Assembly: GCA_020634565.1 (NCBI GenBank)
Contig: JACKBN010000001.1
Location: 496,001 to 560,000, forward strand
DNA length: 64,000 bases
Direction: 5' to 3'
DNA from: Ardenticatenaceae bacterium
Lineage (GTDB): Bacteria; Chloroflexota; Anaerolineae; Promineifilales; Promineifilaceae
Position 1 is the first letter of the stretch. Each line of letters opens with the position of its first letter. Made by a program: the position numbers and the translations under genes. The notes beneath the pieces were generated by a model. That model searched no databases. It was given only the letters and a program-made list of their open reading frames with translations, and had not been told where the DNA came from. Positions 51,028-59,772 of the stretch are shown here, in pieces.

Positions 51028-52272
51028 TTATTCATACCGCAGCGCATCAATTGGGTTCAGCCGTGCCGCGCGTGTAGCGGGGTACAGGCCAAAAAAGAGA
51101 CCCACCCCAGCCGAAAAACCAATCGCTAATGCAACTGAATTCCAATCAACGGCCGTATCCAACAGCGGCGACAAATTGCCAATCACCGCTGCCCCAATCG
51201 CGCCCAAAATCAAACCAATTACGCCACCGACGCTGGCAATCACCACTGCCTCGACGAGAAACTGCGTTAAAATATCCCGATACTTGGCCCCCACCGCCTT
51301 GCGCAGGCCAATCTCCCGCGTCCGCTCCGTCACGCTGACGAGCATGATATTCATGATGCCAATCCCGCCCACCAGCAGAGAAATCCCGGCAATCACCCCC
51401 AGGAAAATCGTGAGGACGCTGGTAATCTCGCCAAATGCGCCCAGCAATTCCGACTGGCTCAAAATGGTAAAATCATCCTCATCGCGGAAGGTGATATTGT
51501 GCTCCTCGCGCAGCACCGCCTCCATCTGGATGATTGCCGCATCCTGCCGGTCCTCGCTAATCACTTCGGCATAAATCACGTCCACGCGCAGCTTGCCATC
51601 GGCCCGTCGCGCCGGGAACAGTCGCTGCTGCGCCGTGCTGATGGGCACCAGCACCAGGTCATCCTGGTCGTTAAACCCCGAGCCGCCCTTTTCTTCCAGC
51701 AGGCCAATAATGCGAAAGTTCACGTTGTTGATGCGAATATCTTCGCCGATGGGATATTCCCCCGCCTCAAACAGCACTTCATACACTGATTGGCCAATAA
51801 CGGCCACGCGACTGCCGCTGGCCACGTCTTGCTCCGTGAAAAAATCGCCTAGCACTGGATAAAAGTTGCGCACCAACGGGAACTGGGTATTGGTGCCGGA
51901 AATCGTCGTGCGCGTATCCTCGCCGCCGCGCGAGACGATGGCTGGGCGATCGTAGCTAGGCACCACACCTAGCAAATCCGGCACGCGGAACGGATCGGCC
52001 AGCGCTTCAGCATCGTCCAGCGTCAGGCCCGCGCCACCGGACCTGGCCGGACGCGGATCGGTCGGGTCTTGATCACCAGGAAAAACAAAGAGCAGGTTGT
52101 TGCCCAGCCCCTGAAATTCGTCGATGACCACCGCTTCCACACCGCGCCCCACAGAAATAAGCGTAATCACCGCCGCCACGCCGATGATGATTCCCAGCAT
52201 GGTGAGAAAAGCGCGCAGTTTATTGGCGGTAAGGCCCACAAGGGCGAGGCGGATGCTTTCGAGTAAGTTCAT
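51028..52272 (-). CDS. MacB/FtsX-type ABC transporter permease (first)
   Basis: A 414-residue permease closely similar to the one at 49700: N-terminal helix LRAFLTMLGIIIGVAAVITL, MacB periplasmic-core-like domain with SRVAVIGQSVYE near 165, and the C-terminal four-helix region with VSVTERTREIGLRKAVGAK. The order in the cluster is adaptor, ATPase, permease, permease. The nearest monoderm analogue is YknXYZ of Bacillus. The substrate is unknown. Confidence 0.9.
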   Translation of the reverse strand: MNLLESIRLALVGLTANKLRAFLTMLGIIIGVAAVITLISVGRGVEAVVIDEFQGLGNNLLFVFPGDQDPTDPRPARSGGAGLTLDDAEALADPFRVPDLLGVVPSYDRPAIVSRGGEDTRTTISGTNTQFPLVRNFYPVLGDFFTEQDVASGSRVAVIGQSVYEVLFEAGEYPIGEDIRINNVNFRIIGLLEEKGGSGFNDQDDLVLVPISTAQQRLFPARRADGKLRVDVIYAEVISEDRQDAAIIQMEAVLREEHNITFRDEDDFTILSQSELLGAFGEITSVLTIFLGVIAGISLLVGGIGIMNIMLVSVTERTREIGLRKAVGAKYRDILTQFLVEAVVIASVGGVIGLILGAIGAAVIGNLSPLLDTAVDWNSVALAIGFSAGVGLFFGLYPATRAARLNPIDALRYE

Positions 52273-52281
52273 AGTTGTTTG

Positions 52282-52349
52282 TAAGTGTTCAAGTTTGCAA
52301 GTGATCAGGTTTTTACATGAGAACCTGAATACCTGAACACTTGATCACT
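52282..52349. repeat. AAGTGTTCAAG-type palindrome between ATPase and permease
   Basis: The left side carries AAGTGTTCAAG and AAGTGATCAGGTT words; the right side carries AACCTGAATACCTG and AACACTTGATCAC. They are complementary with a short loop. It lies in the gap between the ATPase and the first permease. Confidence 0.7.
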
Positions 52350-53094
52350 GGAGCAAGGCATCAGACGGCCGTTCCGTCTCCCCCGCCACCAACGGATCCT
52401 CAATCGTCTCATCCCGCACAATCAAGCCATCGGCCAGGGTCACAACCCGGTGCGTGTGGCGGGCAATCCACGGATCGTGCGTCACAAACACCACTGTGAT
52501 GCCGCGCTCTCGGTTGAGCTGCTGGAAAATCTGCATCACTTCCGTGCCTGATTTGCTGTCCAGGTTGCCCGTCGGCTCGTCGGCCAGGATGATAGCTGGT
52601 TCATTCACCAGGGCACGAGCAATGGCCACGCGCTGCTGCTGCCCACCAGATAGTTCGCTCGGTTTGTGATCAATCCGCTCGCCCAGGCCAACCATTCGCA
52701 GCGCTTCCGTCGCTTTTTGCGCCCGCTGCCGCTTGCCCGCGTAAATTAGCGGCAATTCCACCTGCTGCAACGCGGAGGTACGCGGCAGCAAATTGAAGCT
52801 CTGGAAAACAAAGCCAATCTTGCGGTTGCGCACGTCGGCCAGTTCATCTTCGCTGAGATTGCTCACGTCGGTGCCGTCCAACAGGTAGGTGCCGCTGGTG
52901 GGCTTGTCCAATGCACCCAGCATGTTCATCATCGTCGATTTGCCCGAGCCAGACGGCCCCATAATCGACAAAAATTCGCCTTCGTAAATGGAGAGCGTCA
53001 CCCCGTTGAGCGCCCGCACCTGGTGCTCGCCCATCGTGTACACTTTGGTCATATCGGTGATAGTGATGACGGGTTTACGGCCGTTTTCGTTCAT
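52345..53094 (-). CDS. MacB/LolD-type ABC transporter ATP-binding protein
   Basis: A 249-residue ATPase. Walker A GPSGSGKSTMMNMLGALD is near residue 50, signature LSGGQQQRVAIARAL near 148, and Walker B IILADEPTGNLD near 165. The sequence KPTSGTYLLDGTDVSNLSED is typical of the MacB/LolD/FtsE branch. It serves the two FtsX-type permeases downstream. Confidence 0.93.
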   Translation of the reverse strand: MNENGRKPVITITDMTKVYTMGEHQVRALNGVTLSIYEGEFLSIMGPSGSGKSTMMNMLGALDKPTSGTYLLDGTDVSNLSEDELADVRNRKIGFVFQSFNLLPRTSALQQVELPLIYAGKRQRAQKATEALRMVGLGERIDHKPSELSGGQQQRVAIARALVNEPAIILADEPTGNLDSKSGTEVMQIFQQLNRERGITVVFVTHDPWIARHTHRVVTLADGLIVRDETIEDPLVAGETERPSDALLQ

Positions 53095-53107
53095 GTTTAC
53101 CTTTAAT

Positions 53108-53172
53108 TTGCCACAGAGGGCACAGAGGAAAAAGAGAAAACCCTCTTAAATCTCTGTGCCCTCTGTGGCCAA
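53108..53172. repeat. CACAGAG-type palindrome (complete copy)
   Basis: The left arm GCCACAGAGGGCACAGAGG and right arm CTCTGTGCCCTCTGTGGCC are complementary around a spacer with AAAAAGAGAAAA. The element is nearly the same as the in-frame copy at 14997-15060. It lies between the adaptor and ATPase genes. Confidence 0.85.
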
Positions 53173-53175
53173 AAA

Positions 53176-54720
53176 CTATTCTCCCGACCCAAAGATATTG
53201 AACCCTTCACGATCGTTTGTCAGCACCACAGTATCACCTGAGCTGAGGCCCGCCAGCACTTCGCTGAACTGCTCGTTGCGCAGACCTGTTTCCACCACAA
53301 CCTCTTCAACGGTGCCGTCTGCTTGCAGCACATTCACAAACGCCTCGCCCGTTTCCCGGTTCAGGCGGATAGCCCAGTTAGGCACGGTCAGCACGTCGGC
53401 CACCTCATCCACCACAATCGAGGCACTGGCGCTCATCCCCGGCCGCAAATCCATCGCCTGCGCTGAATCAATGTTGATCGTCACCAAATACGTCACCACA
53501 CCACCAGAGCTGGCCGAAGTGGGCGCAATTTCAGAGATCGTGCCAGAAACGGCCGTATCCGGCAGCGCATCCACACTCACCTCCACTTCCTGGCCCAAGG
53601 CAATCTGGTCAATATCAATCTCATCCACGCTCACCGTGATGTGGAACGCCTCCTCATTGACCACGCTGATGGCCGGTGCACCCGGTGACGCCAACTCGCC
53701 CTCGTGGATGAGCACATTGGCCACCGTGCCCGCAATCGGGGCCACAATTTGGGACTGTTCCAGCCGCAGCTGCGCCAGTTGCAAGTTGGTCTGGGCGGCC
53801 GCCACCTGCGCCTCCAACACAGCCAGCTCGCTCTCGCTCGGCGGCTCCAGCAAGCGATCATACGCTGCCTGCGCCCGCGCCAAATTGGCCTCGGCCGCCT
53901 GCACGTTGCCCTGCGCCGCCTGTACCCCGGCCTGGGCATTGGCAATGGCTGCATCAGCCAACTGAATGTCAGCAGGACGAGCGGCCGTTTGCACGTCTGT
54001 CAAAGATGCCTGGGCCGCCGCAAGCGAGGCATTAGCATTGGCCAACGCTGCCCGGGCCGCTTCTTCTGGTGCGCCTAAGCCAGGGCATACCTCATCGCCA
54101 GCGGGTGTGCTAAAGCATTCAATCGTTTTGTTATACGCATCCTGGGCATTTTTTTGCGCCAATTCAGCCGCAGCCAGATTGGCTTCTGCTTGCGCAACCT
54201 GTCCCGGCGTCGGCCCGGCCAGCAGTTGGGCTTTTTGGGCGTTGGCTTGCAAAACGGCCGCTTCCGCCGAAGCCAGATTCGCTTGCGCCACCGCCACATT
54301 CGCTTCTGCTGCGGCAATGTCCGCTTCAGAACTGGCCAGCGTTGCCGCCGATGGCTCCGCCTCCTGACGCTGCTGCAAGGTCAACTGTTGAATGCGCAGG
54401 GCATCTTCCGCCTGCTGCACCGCCAGAGCCAGTTCATCCGTATTCAGCGTCGCCAGCACATCACCCACCGCCACAACCTGACCGCGCACCACGTTCACCT
54501 GCTGAATGGTACCGCCCAGACCAAAGGTCAACGAGACCAACGATTCCGGCTCAATAGAACCAACGGCGTTAACAGTGGCCGTGACCTGTCCTCGTTCCAC
54601 CGTCGCTTCCCGCAATATTTCAAGCTGAGCCTCCTCAGCCTGCATCTGCTGCTGCCGCACCACAAAATAAGCCACAACCGCCAGCAGGATAATTCCTATA
54701 ATAATTCCAGTTTTCCGCAT
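53176..54720 (-). CDS. MacA/HlyD-type membrane-fusion adaptor
   Basis: A 514-residue exporter adaptor. An N-terminal membrane helix (IIIGIILLAVVAYFVV) precedes a lipoyl-like domain (GSIEPESLVSLTFGLGGTIQ). A very long Ala/Gln-rich coiled-coil hairpin (about residues 85-340) follows, then the second lipoyl half (IVAPIAGTVANVLIHEGELA) and a beta-barrel part. Near the hairpin tip are two cysteines, in ECFSTPAGDEVCPG. The long hairpin is unusual in a bacterium that may lack an outer membrane. It heads the cluster. Divergent from rex. Confidence 0.9.
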   Translation of the reverse strand: MRKTGIIIGIILLAVVAYFVVRQQQMQAEEAQLEILREATVERGQVTATVNAVGSIEPESLVSLTFGLGGTIQQVNVVRGQVVAVGDVLATLNTDELALAVQQAEDALRIQQLTLQQRQEAEPSAATLASSEADIAAAEANVAVAQANLASAEAAVLQANAQKAQLLAGPTPGQVAQAEANLAAAELAQKNAQDAYNKTIECFSTPAGDEVCPGLGAPEEAARAALANANASLAAAQASLTDVQTAARPADIQLADAAIANAQAGVQAAQGNVQAAEANLARAQAAYDRLLEPPSESELAVLEAQVAAAQTNLQLAQLRLEQSQIVAPIAGTVANVLIHEGELASPGAPAISVVNEEAFHITVSVDEIDIDQIALGQEVEVSVDALPDTAVSGTISEIAPTSASSGGVVTYLVTINIDSAQAMDLRPGMSASASIVVDEVADVLTVPNWAIRLNRETGEAFVNVLQADGTVEEVVVETGLRNEQFSEVLAGLSSGDTVVLTNDREGFNIFGSGE

Positions 54721-54904
54721 TTGTCTTTGTCCGACTTTGTTATTCTAAAATTGTTTTACGCAAATTGAGCGACCGCTTTTCTTTGCCACCAAATACCTGG
54801 GCAAAACCTTTGCAAGCAGCCAAATTGAATTATACGAAACTAACAAAAAATGCATAGCTTTACAGCAGAAATCGTCAGAATTCTTAAGCTTAGGCAGGGC
54901 AGAT

Positions 54905-54933
54905 TTGCTGTGCATTTTTAGTTATGTTAAAAT
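54905..54933 (+). promoter_or_regulatory. Candidate rex promoter
   Basis: -35 TTGCTG and -10 TAAAAT are separated by 17 bases, about 100 bases before the GTG start of rex. The -10 matches the consensus at five of six positions; the -35 only at three. The Rex-like operator starts at the last base of the -10. Confidence 0.4.
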
Positions 54934-54950
54934 TGTGAAAACTTACACGA
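54933..54950. promoter_or_regulatory. Candidate Rex operator controlling rex
   Basis: TTGTGAAAACTTACACGA fits the Rex consensus TTGTGAANNNNTTCACAA at 12 of 14 defined positions and has the right length. It begins at the end of the predicted -10, where a repressor would block transcription. Confidence 0.55.
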
Positions 54951-55033
54951 ATAAGTTTTTATCTTTCTATCAGGCAACTCTCCATATCTTTACTTACAGA
55001 AAACAGACTGTAAGAACTCGAGGAACATACGCT

Positions 55034-55651
55034 GTGACAAGGGAAATACCAGACATTGTCATTGGCCGTTTACCTATCTACTTGCGTGAACTCATTCGAT
55101 TAGCAGATGATGAAGGCAAAATCAATACATCCTCCCATGAATTGGGAGAGCGTTTGGGCATAAGCTCGGCCCAAATTCGTAAAGATTTGTCTCACTTTGG
55201 TGAGTTTGGTAAACAGGGAACCGGCTATCACATTAAATATCTGATCGATCAGCTCCGAGAAATCCTACATCTGACAAAAGAGTGGGATGTTGCCTTGGTA
55301 GGGGCCGGCTATTTGGGTCATGCACTGGCTCATTATCATGGTTTTTTGCACCGAGGATTCCGTATCTCCTGGATTTTTGATAGTGACCCCAACAAAATCG
55401 GTGAAACGATGAACCAGCTCATTGTGCAGGATGTCTCTGAGCTAGAGAAGGCTGTTGTGCATAACAACATCAAGGTGGCGATTATCGCTGTTCCTATCAG
55501 CAAAGCTCAGGAAATCACTGACCGGTTAGTAAGCGTTGGCGTTCGCTCTATTCTCAGTTATGCGCCCATTCACCTTACCGTTCCCGAAGGTGTTGAAATC
55601 AGTTACAGCGATCCGGTTATCCAGCTGCAACGCATGACGTATTATTTGTAA
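55034..55651 (+). CDS. rex: Redox-sensing transcriptional repressor Rex
   Basis: A 205-residue NADH/NAD+-responsive repressor. The GTG at 55034 is preceded by GAGGAA and gives the normal N-terminus VTREIPDIVIGRLPIYLREL. The winged-helix part has SSHELGERLGISSAQIRKDL and HFGEFGKQGTGY. The Rossmann domain starts VALVGAGYLGHALAHYHGF and has IAIIAVP-like sequence near 150. Rex releases its operators when NADH rises, inducing respiratory or fermentative genes. Candidate sites occur before rex itself and near the atp and bc genes. Confidence 0.95.
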   Translation: MTREIPDIVIGRLPIYLRELIRLADDEGKINTSSHELGERLGISSAQIRKDLSHFGEFGKQGTGYHIKYLIDQLREILHLTKEWDVALVGAGYLGHALAHYHGFLHRGFRISWIFDSDPNKIGETMNQLIVQDVSELEKAVVHNNIKVAIIAVPISKAQEITDRLVSVGVRSILSYAPIHLTVPEGVEISYSDPVIQLQRMTYYL

Positions 55652-55670
55652 TTTATCTGCAATTAAAAGC

Positions 55671-55702
55671 AAAAGCCCTGGCGCAAACCAGGGCTTTTTT
55701 TA
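55671..55702. terminator. Bidirectional rho-independent terminator between rex and mreB
   Basis: The stem AAAAGCCCTGG/CCAGGGCTTTT (11 bp) with a six-base loop is followed by a T-run. It ends rex and also the convergent mreB transcript. Confidence 0.93.
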
Positions 55703-55729
55703 TTTTCACAGTCGAATTTCTTGTTTGAG

Positions 55730-56746
55730 TTAGAGCTCGACACTGCGCTGCAAAATGGGCAACTCTCGCAATGCTTTACCTGCGCCCAAGGCGGTGCAGG
55801 CAATGGGATTGTCGGCCACATAAGCAGGCACGCCCGTTTCACGCGTGAGCAATGTGTCAATCTCACGCAGCAATGCGGTGCCACCAGCCAAAGCCATACC
55901 TCGGTCAATAATGTCTGAGGATAATTCAGGCGGTGTTTTTGCTAAAACAGCGCGCACCACATTAACAATGGCGGCCAATGGCTCGGAAACGGCTTCAACC
56001 ACTTCACTGGAAGTAATGGTGATTGTTTTGGGCAACCCGGCTACCTGATCTCGTCCCTGAACCTGCATATCCAGTTGATCATCCAGGTCAATAGCTGAAC
56101 CAATCTTGATTTTGATCGCTTCAGCGGTGGGTTCACCAATGACTAAGTTGTACTTTTTGCGGATGTAGTTGATGATGGCTTCATCTAAATGCACACCACC
56201 CACTCGAACCGACTCAGCGCAGACAATACCGTTCATGGAAACAACGGCCGCTTCTGTAGACCCTCCACCCATATCAATAATCATGTTACCGGTGGGCGTG
56301 CCAATGGGCAGCCCGGCGCCAATAGCCGCGGCTAAGGGTTCGGGAATCAAATGCACCGGATCGCGCGCACCAGCAGCCAAAGCCGCTTCTTTTACCGCGC
56401 GACGCTCAACGCTGGTCACCCCGTACGGCACGCTGATCATCACTACCGGCTTGCGCAGGCGCAGCCGTCCGGCAACCTTACCGATGAAATATTCGAGCAT
56501 CCCCTGGGTGACAAAGTAATCGGCAATCACGCCATCGCGCAACGGCCGTATCACTTCGATTGTTTCGGGGGTACGGCCGTACATCTCTTTGGCCGCGCGA
56601 CCCACTTCCACAATCGTCGTCTTGTTTTCATGTTCCTGGATAGCCACAACCGAAGGCTCCTGGAGAACAACCCCACGACCCTGATCATGCACCAGAACAT
56701 TCACCGTGCCCAAATCAATGGCCACATATGGTGTAAAAATAGCCAC
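55730..56746 (-). CDS. mreB: MreB/Mbl-type bacterial actin
   Basis: A 338-residue actin-like protein. Phosphate and adenosine motifs are visible: VAIDLGTVNVLVHDQGRG near the start, MIIDMGGGSTEAAVVSMNGI near 157, and GMALAGGTALLREIDTLLTR near 283. It organises the rod-shaped wall machinery. The gene starts two bases after atpC on the same strand, so it belongs to the atp transcript; an atp-mbl neighbourhood is also known in Firmicutes. No mreC or mreD is visible. Confidence 0.95.
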   Translation of the reverse strand: MAIFTPYVAIDLGTVNVLVHDQGRGVVLQEPSVVAIQEHENKTTIVEVGRAAKEMYGRTPETIEVIRPLRDGVIADYFVTQGMLEYFIGKVAGRLRLRKPVVMISVPYGVTSVERRAVKEAALAAGARDPVHLIPEPLAAAIGAGLPIGTPTGNMIIDMGGGSTEAAVVSMNGIVCAESVRVGGVHLDEAIINYIRKKYNLVIGEPTAEAIKIKIGSAIDLDDQLDMQVQGRDQVAGLPKTITITSSEVVEAVSEPLAAIVNVVRAVLAKTPPELSSDIIDRGMALAGGTALLREIDTLLTRETGVPAYVADNPIACTALGAGKALRELPILQRSVEL

Positions 56747-56748
56747 AA

Positions 56749-57216
56749 TTAACCTTCATCTTGCCGCGACGAAGTTGGCCCCGTAGCCATCTCACGCCGC
56801 CGCCGGCCAGTATGTCGCCGACCCACATCCAGACGAATCTGAGCCCGCATCAAGGAAGCTTGCAGTTGCGCATACCGATCCGGATCGTCAACCACACCTT
56901 CTTGCATTGCCTGTTGAGCGCGTTCACGCGCCCGCTCTGCCCGCTCAACATCGATCTCTTCGGCATGTTCGGCCGAATCTGCCAAAATCACAACCTTATC
57001 AGGCTGCACTTCAGCATAGCCGCCACCAATGGCAAAATGCTCTTCTTCACCATCGGTATGTCGCACCCAAACATCACCAAAATCCAGAGTCGTCAGCAAA
57101 GCAGAGTGATTGGGCAAAATACCCATACGCCCTTCTGTGCCCGGTAAAGAGACAGAGGCCACCTGCTGACTAAACACGGTTCTTTCTTGTGTCACAATAT
57201 CACATTGAATCGTCAT
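56749..57216 (-). CDS. atpC: F1-ATPase epsilon subunit
   Basis: Subunit of the F1 central stalk; couples rotation and inhibits hydrolysis. The N-terminal beta-sandwich has LPGTEGRMGILPNHSALLT near residue 25 and FAIGGGYAEVQPDKVVILAD near 62. The C-terminal helical part contains DVERAERARERAQQAM. The 155 residues are slightly long, with a basic and Ser-rich tail. It lies after atpD with a repeat-bearing gap and immediately before mreB. Confidence 0.93.
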   Translation of the reverse strand: MTIQCDIVTQERTVFSQQVASVSLPGTEGRMGILPNHSALLTTLDFGDVWVRHTDGEEEHFAIGGGYAEVQPDKVVILADSAEHAEEIDVERAERARERAQQAMQEGVVDDPDRYAQLQASLMRAQIRLDVGRRHTGRRRREMATGPTSSRQDEG

Positions 57217-57339
57217 AGACGCACCACCTATGAAAAGAAAAAGCTGACAATTTCATCACTCTATTTTATTGGATTATCAGCTGGAAGGAACAGTAAAAAA
57301 ACAACTCTTTTAACTTATTAATCTCTGTTCCTAAAAAGC

Positions 57340-57384
57340 AATCAGTAGCCAGTAACCAGTGGTTGGCTACCTGCTACTGATTAC
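57340..57384. repeat. CAGTAGCCAGTAACC-type palindrome between atpD and atpC
   Basis: The left part ATCAGTAGCCAGTAACCAG and right part GGTTGGCTACCTGCTACTGAT are complementary with mismatches and no real loop. It lies in the 197-base gap between atpD and atpC. Confidence 0.6.
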
Positions 57385-57413
57385 AAAATGTTCTCTCTAA
57401 AATTTTTGATGGC

Positions 57414-58808
57414 TTAAGCCGTCGCGCGAAGCTTCTCTGCCTTTTCAACGGCCTGGTCAATGGTACCTACCATGTAAAAAGCCTGCTCCGGCAAATCATC
57501 GTGCTTACCATCCAGAATTTCCCGGAAGCCACGAACTGTTTCTTTAGTCGGCACATACTGCCCATTCAAGCCGTGGAATTTCTCAGCCACAAACATCGGC
57601 TGACCCAAGAAACGCTCAATCTTACGAGCACGCGCTACCAGCAATTTCTGATCTTCACTCAATTCATCAATACCCAAAATGGCGATGATGTCCTGAAGGT
57701 CATTGTAGGTCTGCAATACCTGCTTGACTTCGCGCGCCGTGCGGTAATGCTCTTCGCCAACCACATCAGGCTGCAAAGCGCGGCTGGAAGACGACAGCGG
57801 ATCCACAGCGGGGAAAATACCCTTCGCAAACACACCGCGATCCAGCGTCAAGCTGGCGTCAATGTGGGCAAACGTAACCACTGGCGCCGGGTCAGAGTAG
57901 TCGTCGGCCGGTACATAGATGGCTTGCAGCGAAGTAATGGAACCTTTCTTCGTGGAAGTAATGCGCTCTTGCAGCGCACCCATCTCTGCGGCCAGCGTGG
58001 GCTGATACCCTACAGCGCTGGGCATACGGCCCAGCAAAGCGGACATTTCAGACCCAGCCAAAACGTAGCGGTAAATATTGTCGATGAAGAGCAGTACGTC
58101 ACGCCCCTCATCACGGAAATATTCAGCCATAGCCAGACCAGTCAAAGCCACACGCAGACGCACACCTGGCGTCTCGTTCATCTGGCCAAAAACCATTGCT
58201 ACGGAATCTTGTACACCATACTCCTGCATTTCGTAGAACAGGTCGGTGCCTTCACGGGTGCGCTCGCCTACACCGGCAAACACAGACACACCTTCATGCT
58301 CACGAGCCACAGAACGAATCAGCTCAGCAATCGTTACCGTTTTACCCGTTCCGGCTCCGCCGTAAATACCCGTCTTACCACCCTTGATAAACGGAGCAAT
58401 CAGGTCGATAACCTTCATCCCAGTCTCAAAGGTTTCAATCTTTGTGCTCTGGTCCTGGAATTCAGGCGCATCCCGGTGAATGGGATAGTACACGTCAGAT
58501 TCAGGTGTTGGGTGACCATCAATAGCGTTGCCCACCACATCAAAAATACGGCCGAGTGTCACTGGTCCTACGGGAACCCGAATGGGAGCACCAGTCGTTT
58601 CCACATCCAAACCACGCGGCAAACCATCGGTTGAACCCATTGCCACGGTACGGACCAAGCCGCCGCCTAAATGCTGCTGCACTTCTAAAACCAAGTTCCC
58701 CTCGTCCGTCTGGACATTTAGGGCTTCGTAAATTTCAGGAATTTCTTCTTCGGTAAACTCAACGTCTACTACGACACCGCGAATTGCAGAAATCTTGCCT
58801 GTAGCCAT
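57414..58808 (-). CDS. atpD: F1-ATPase beta subunit
   Basis: The catalytic subunit of ATP synthase. The start at 58808 has GGAGG five bases upstream. The P-loop GGAGTGKT is near residue 150, followed by AGVGERTREGTDLF, LLFIDNIYRYVLAGSEMSAL and PAVDPLSSSSRAL. The 464 residues are normal. The sequence is very conserved and has no ACGGCCGT octamer. Confidence 0.97.
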   Translation of the reverse strand: MATGKISAIRGVVVDVEFTEEEIPEIYEALNVQTDEGNLVLEVQQHLGGGLVRTVAMGSTDGLPRGLDVETTGAPIRVPVGPVTLGRIFDVVGNAIDGHPTPESDVYYPIHRDAPEFQDQSTKIETFETGMKVIDLIAPFIKGGKTGIYGGAGTGKTVTIAELIRSVAREHEGVSVFAGVGERTREGTDLFYEMQEYGVQDSVAMVFGQMNETPGVRLRVALTGLAMAEYFRDEGRDVLLFIDNIYRYVLAGSEMSALLGRMPSAVGYQPTLAAEMGALQERITSTKKGSITSLQAIYVPADDYSDPAPVVTFAHIDASLTLDRGVFAKGIFPAVDPLSSSSRALQPDVVGEEHYRTAREVKQVLQTYNDLQDIIAILGIDELSEDQKLLVARARKIERFLGQPMFVAEKFHGLNGQYVPTKETVRGFREILDGKHDDLPEQAFYMVGTIDQAVEKAEKLRATA

Positions 58809-58849
58809 GTAATCCTCCAAATGTATGCTTGGATGGGAACCCCCATCTG

Positions 58850-59758
58850 CTAGCCTTGTGCCAATGCCTCTGCACCACCCACGATGTCCAAAATCTCGCT
58901 GGTAATGCTAGCTTGTCGTGCTTTGTTACGCTCTAATGTCAATATCTCTACCAGTTCGGCAGCGTTGTCCGTAGCGTTGTTCATCGCCACGTACCGGGCA
59001 CTGTGCTCGCTGGCCTGTGATTCCAAAACCGATTGATACACCTGCAAATCGGTAAAGCGGGGCACCACAGTGTTCAGGAGCGCTTCTGGCCCTGGCTCAT
59101 ACCCGTAAATCCGCTCAGACACGCCCGTGAGGTCTACGTTGGACACGTATTCGGCCACAGCCATATCGCTAAAGTCGGTGGGTTTGAGGGGAAGAAGCTG
59201 CTTGATAGACGGCCGTCTCGCAATCAGGTTGATAAAATCCGTATAGCCCACAAAAACCAGATCCACTTTGCCAGACAAAAAGTCATCTGTCGCAATCTGG
59301 GAAATTGGCGTTACGTCCAAAATCGAAGGGGAATCAGGAATATTATCAAACGACGCCACCACATTGTAGCCGCGCCGAATCATCAAATCGCGCCCTTTAC
59401 GGCCGACGGCGATAATTTCAACCGGAACATCCCAGGCGGCTAAAAACCGTTCGGCATAGCTCACCATGTTGCTGTTAAACGCCCCGGCCAAACCACGATT
59501 CCCCGTCATCAAAATCAGAGAAATCTTGTTGATTTTGGCCCGTGCCGTCAACAGCGGATGACCATTTTCACTAACGCCGGGCTGAGATGCCAAATTGTTC
59601 AAAATTTCAAACGCTTTGCCAGCATAGGCCCGCGTCGCTTCCACCTGTCGCTGCGCCTTATTGGCTTTGGAGGCAGAAACGGCCGCTAACGCACTCGTCA
59701 CCTGAGAGATATTCTTGATACTTTTAATACGCTTACTTAACTCGCGTTCGGTAGCCAC
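58850..59758 (-). CDS. atpG: F1-ATPase gamma subunit
   Basis: The central rotor of F1. The N-terminus RELSKRIKSIKNISQVTSAL and the C-terminus RNKARQASITSEILDIVGGAEAL are typical coiled-coil segments; LMTGNRGLAGAFNSNM lies near residue 82. The 302 residues fit. It lies between atpA and atpD in the usual order. Confidence 0.95.
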   Translation of the reverse strand: MATERELSKRIKSIKNISQVTSALAAVSASKANKAQRQVEATRAYAGKAFEILNNLASQPGVSENGHPLLTARAKINKISLILMTGNRGLAGAFNSNMVSYAERFLAAWDVPVEIIAVGRKGRDLMIRRGYNVVASFDNIPDSPSILDVTPISQIATDDFLSGKVDLVFVGYTDFINLIARRPSIKQLLPLKPTDFSDMAVAEYVSNVDLTGVSERIYGYEPGPEALLNTVVPRFTDLQVYQSVLESQASEHSARYVAMNNATDNAAELVEILTLERNKARQASITSEILDIVGGAEALAQG

Positions 59759-59772
59759 AAATCTCTCCTAAC

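Larger units (their letters stand above)
54721..55033. other. Intergenic region between divergent macA-like and rex genes
   Basis: A 313-base AT-rich gap with no credible gene. It contains a promoter candidate (TTGCTG at 54905-54910, 17-base spacer, TAAAAT at 54928-54933) and a Rex-type site at 54933-54950. An open frame upstream of the rex start gives no recognisable sequence. Confidence 0.6.

Noticed and set aside
57187..57197. TTGTGTCACAA considered as a further Rex site.
   Set aside because: The arms are separated by a single base and it lies within the first codons of atpC.
57501..58634. A 377-codon open frame antisense to atpD.
   Set aside because: A shadow of a highly conserved gene, without ribosome site or recognisable protein.
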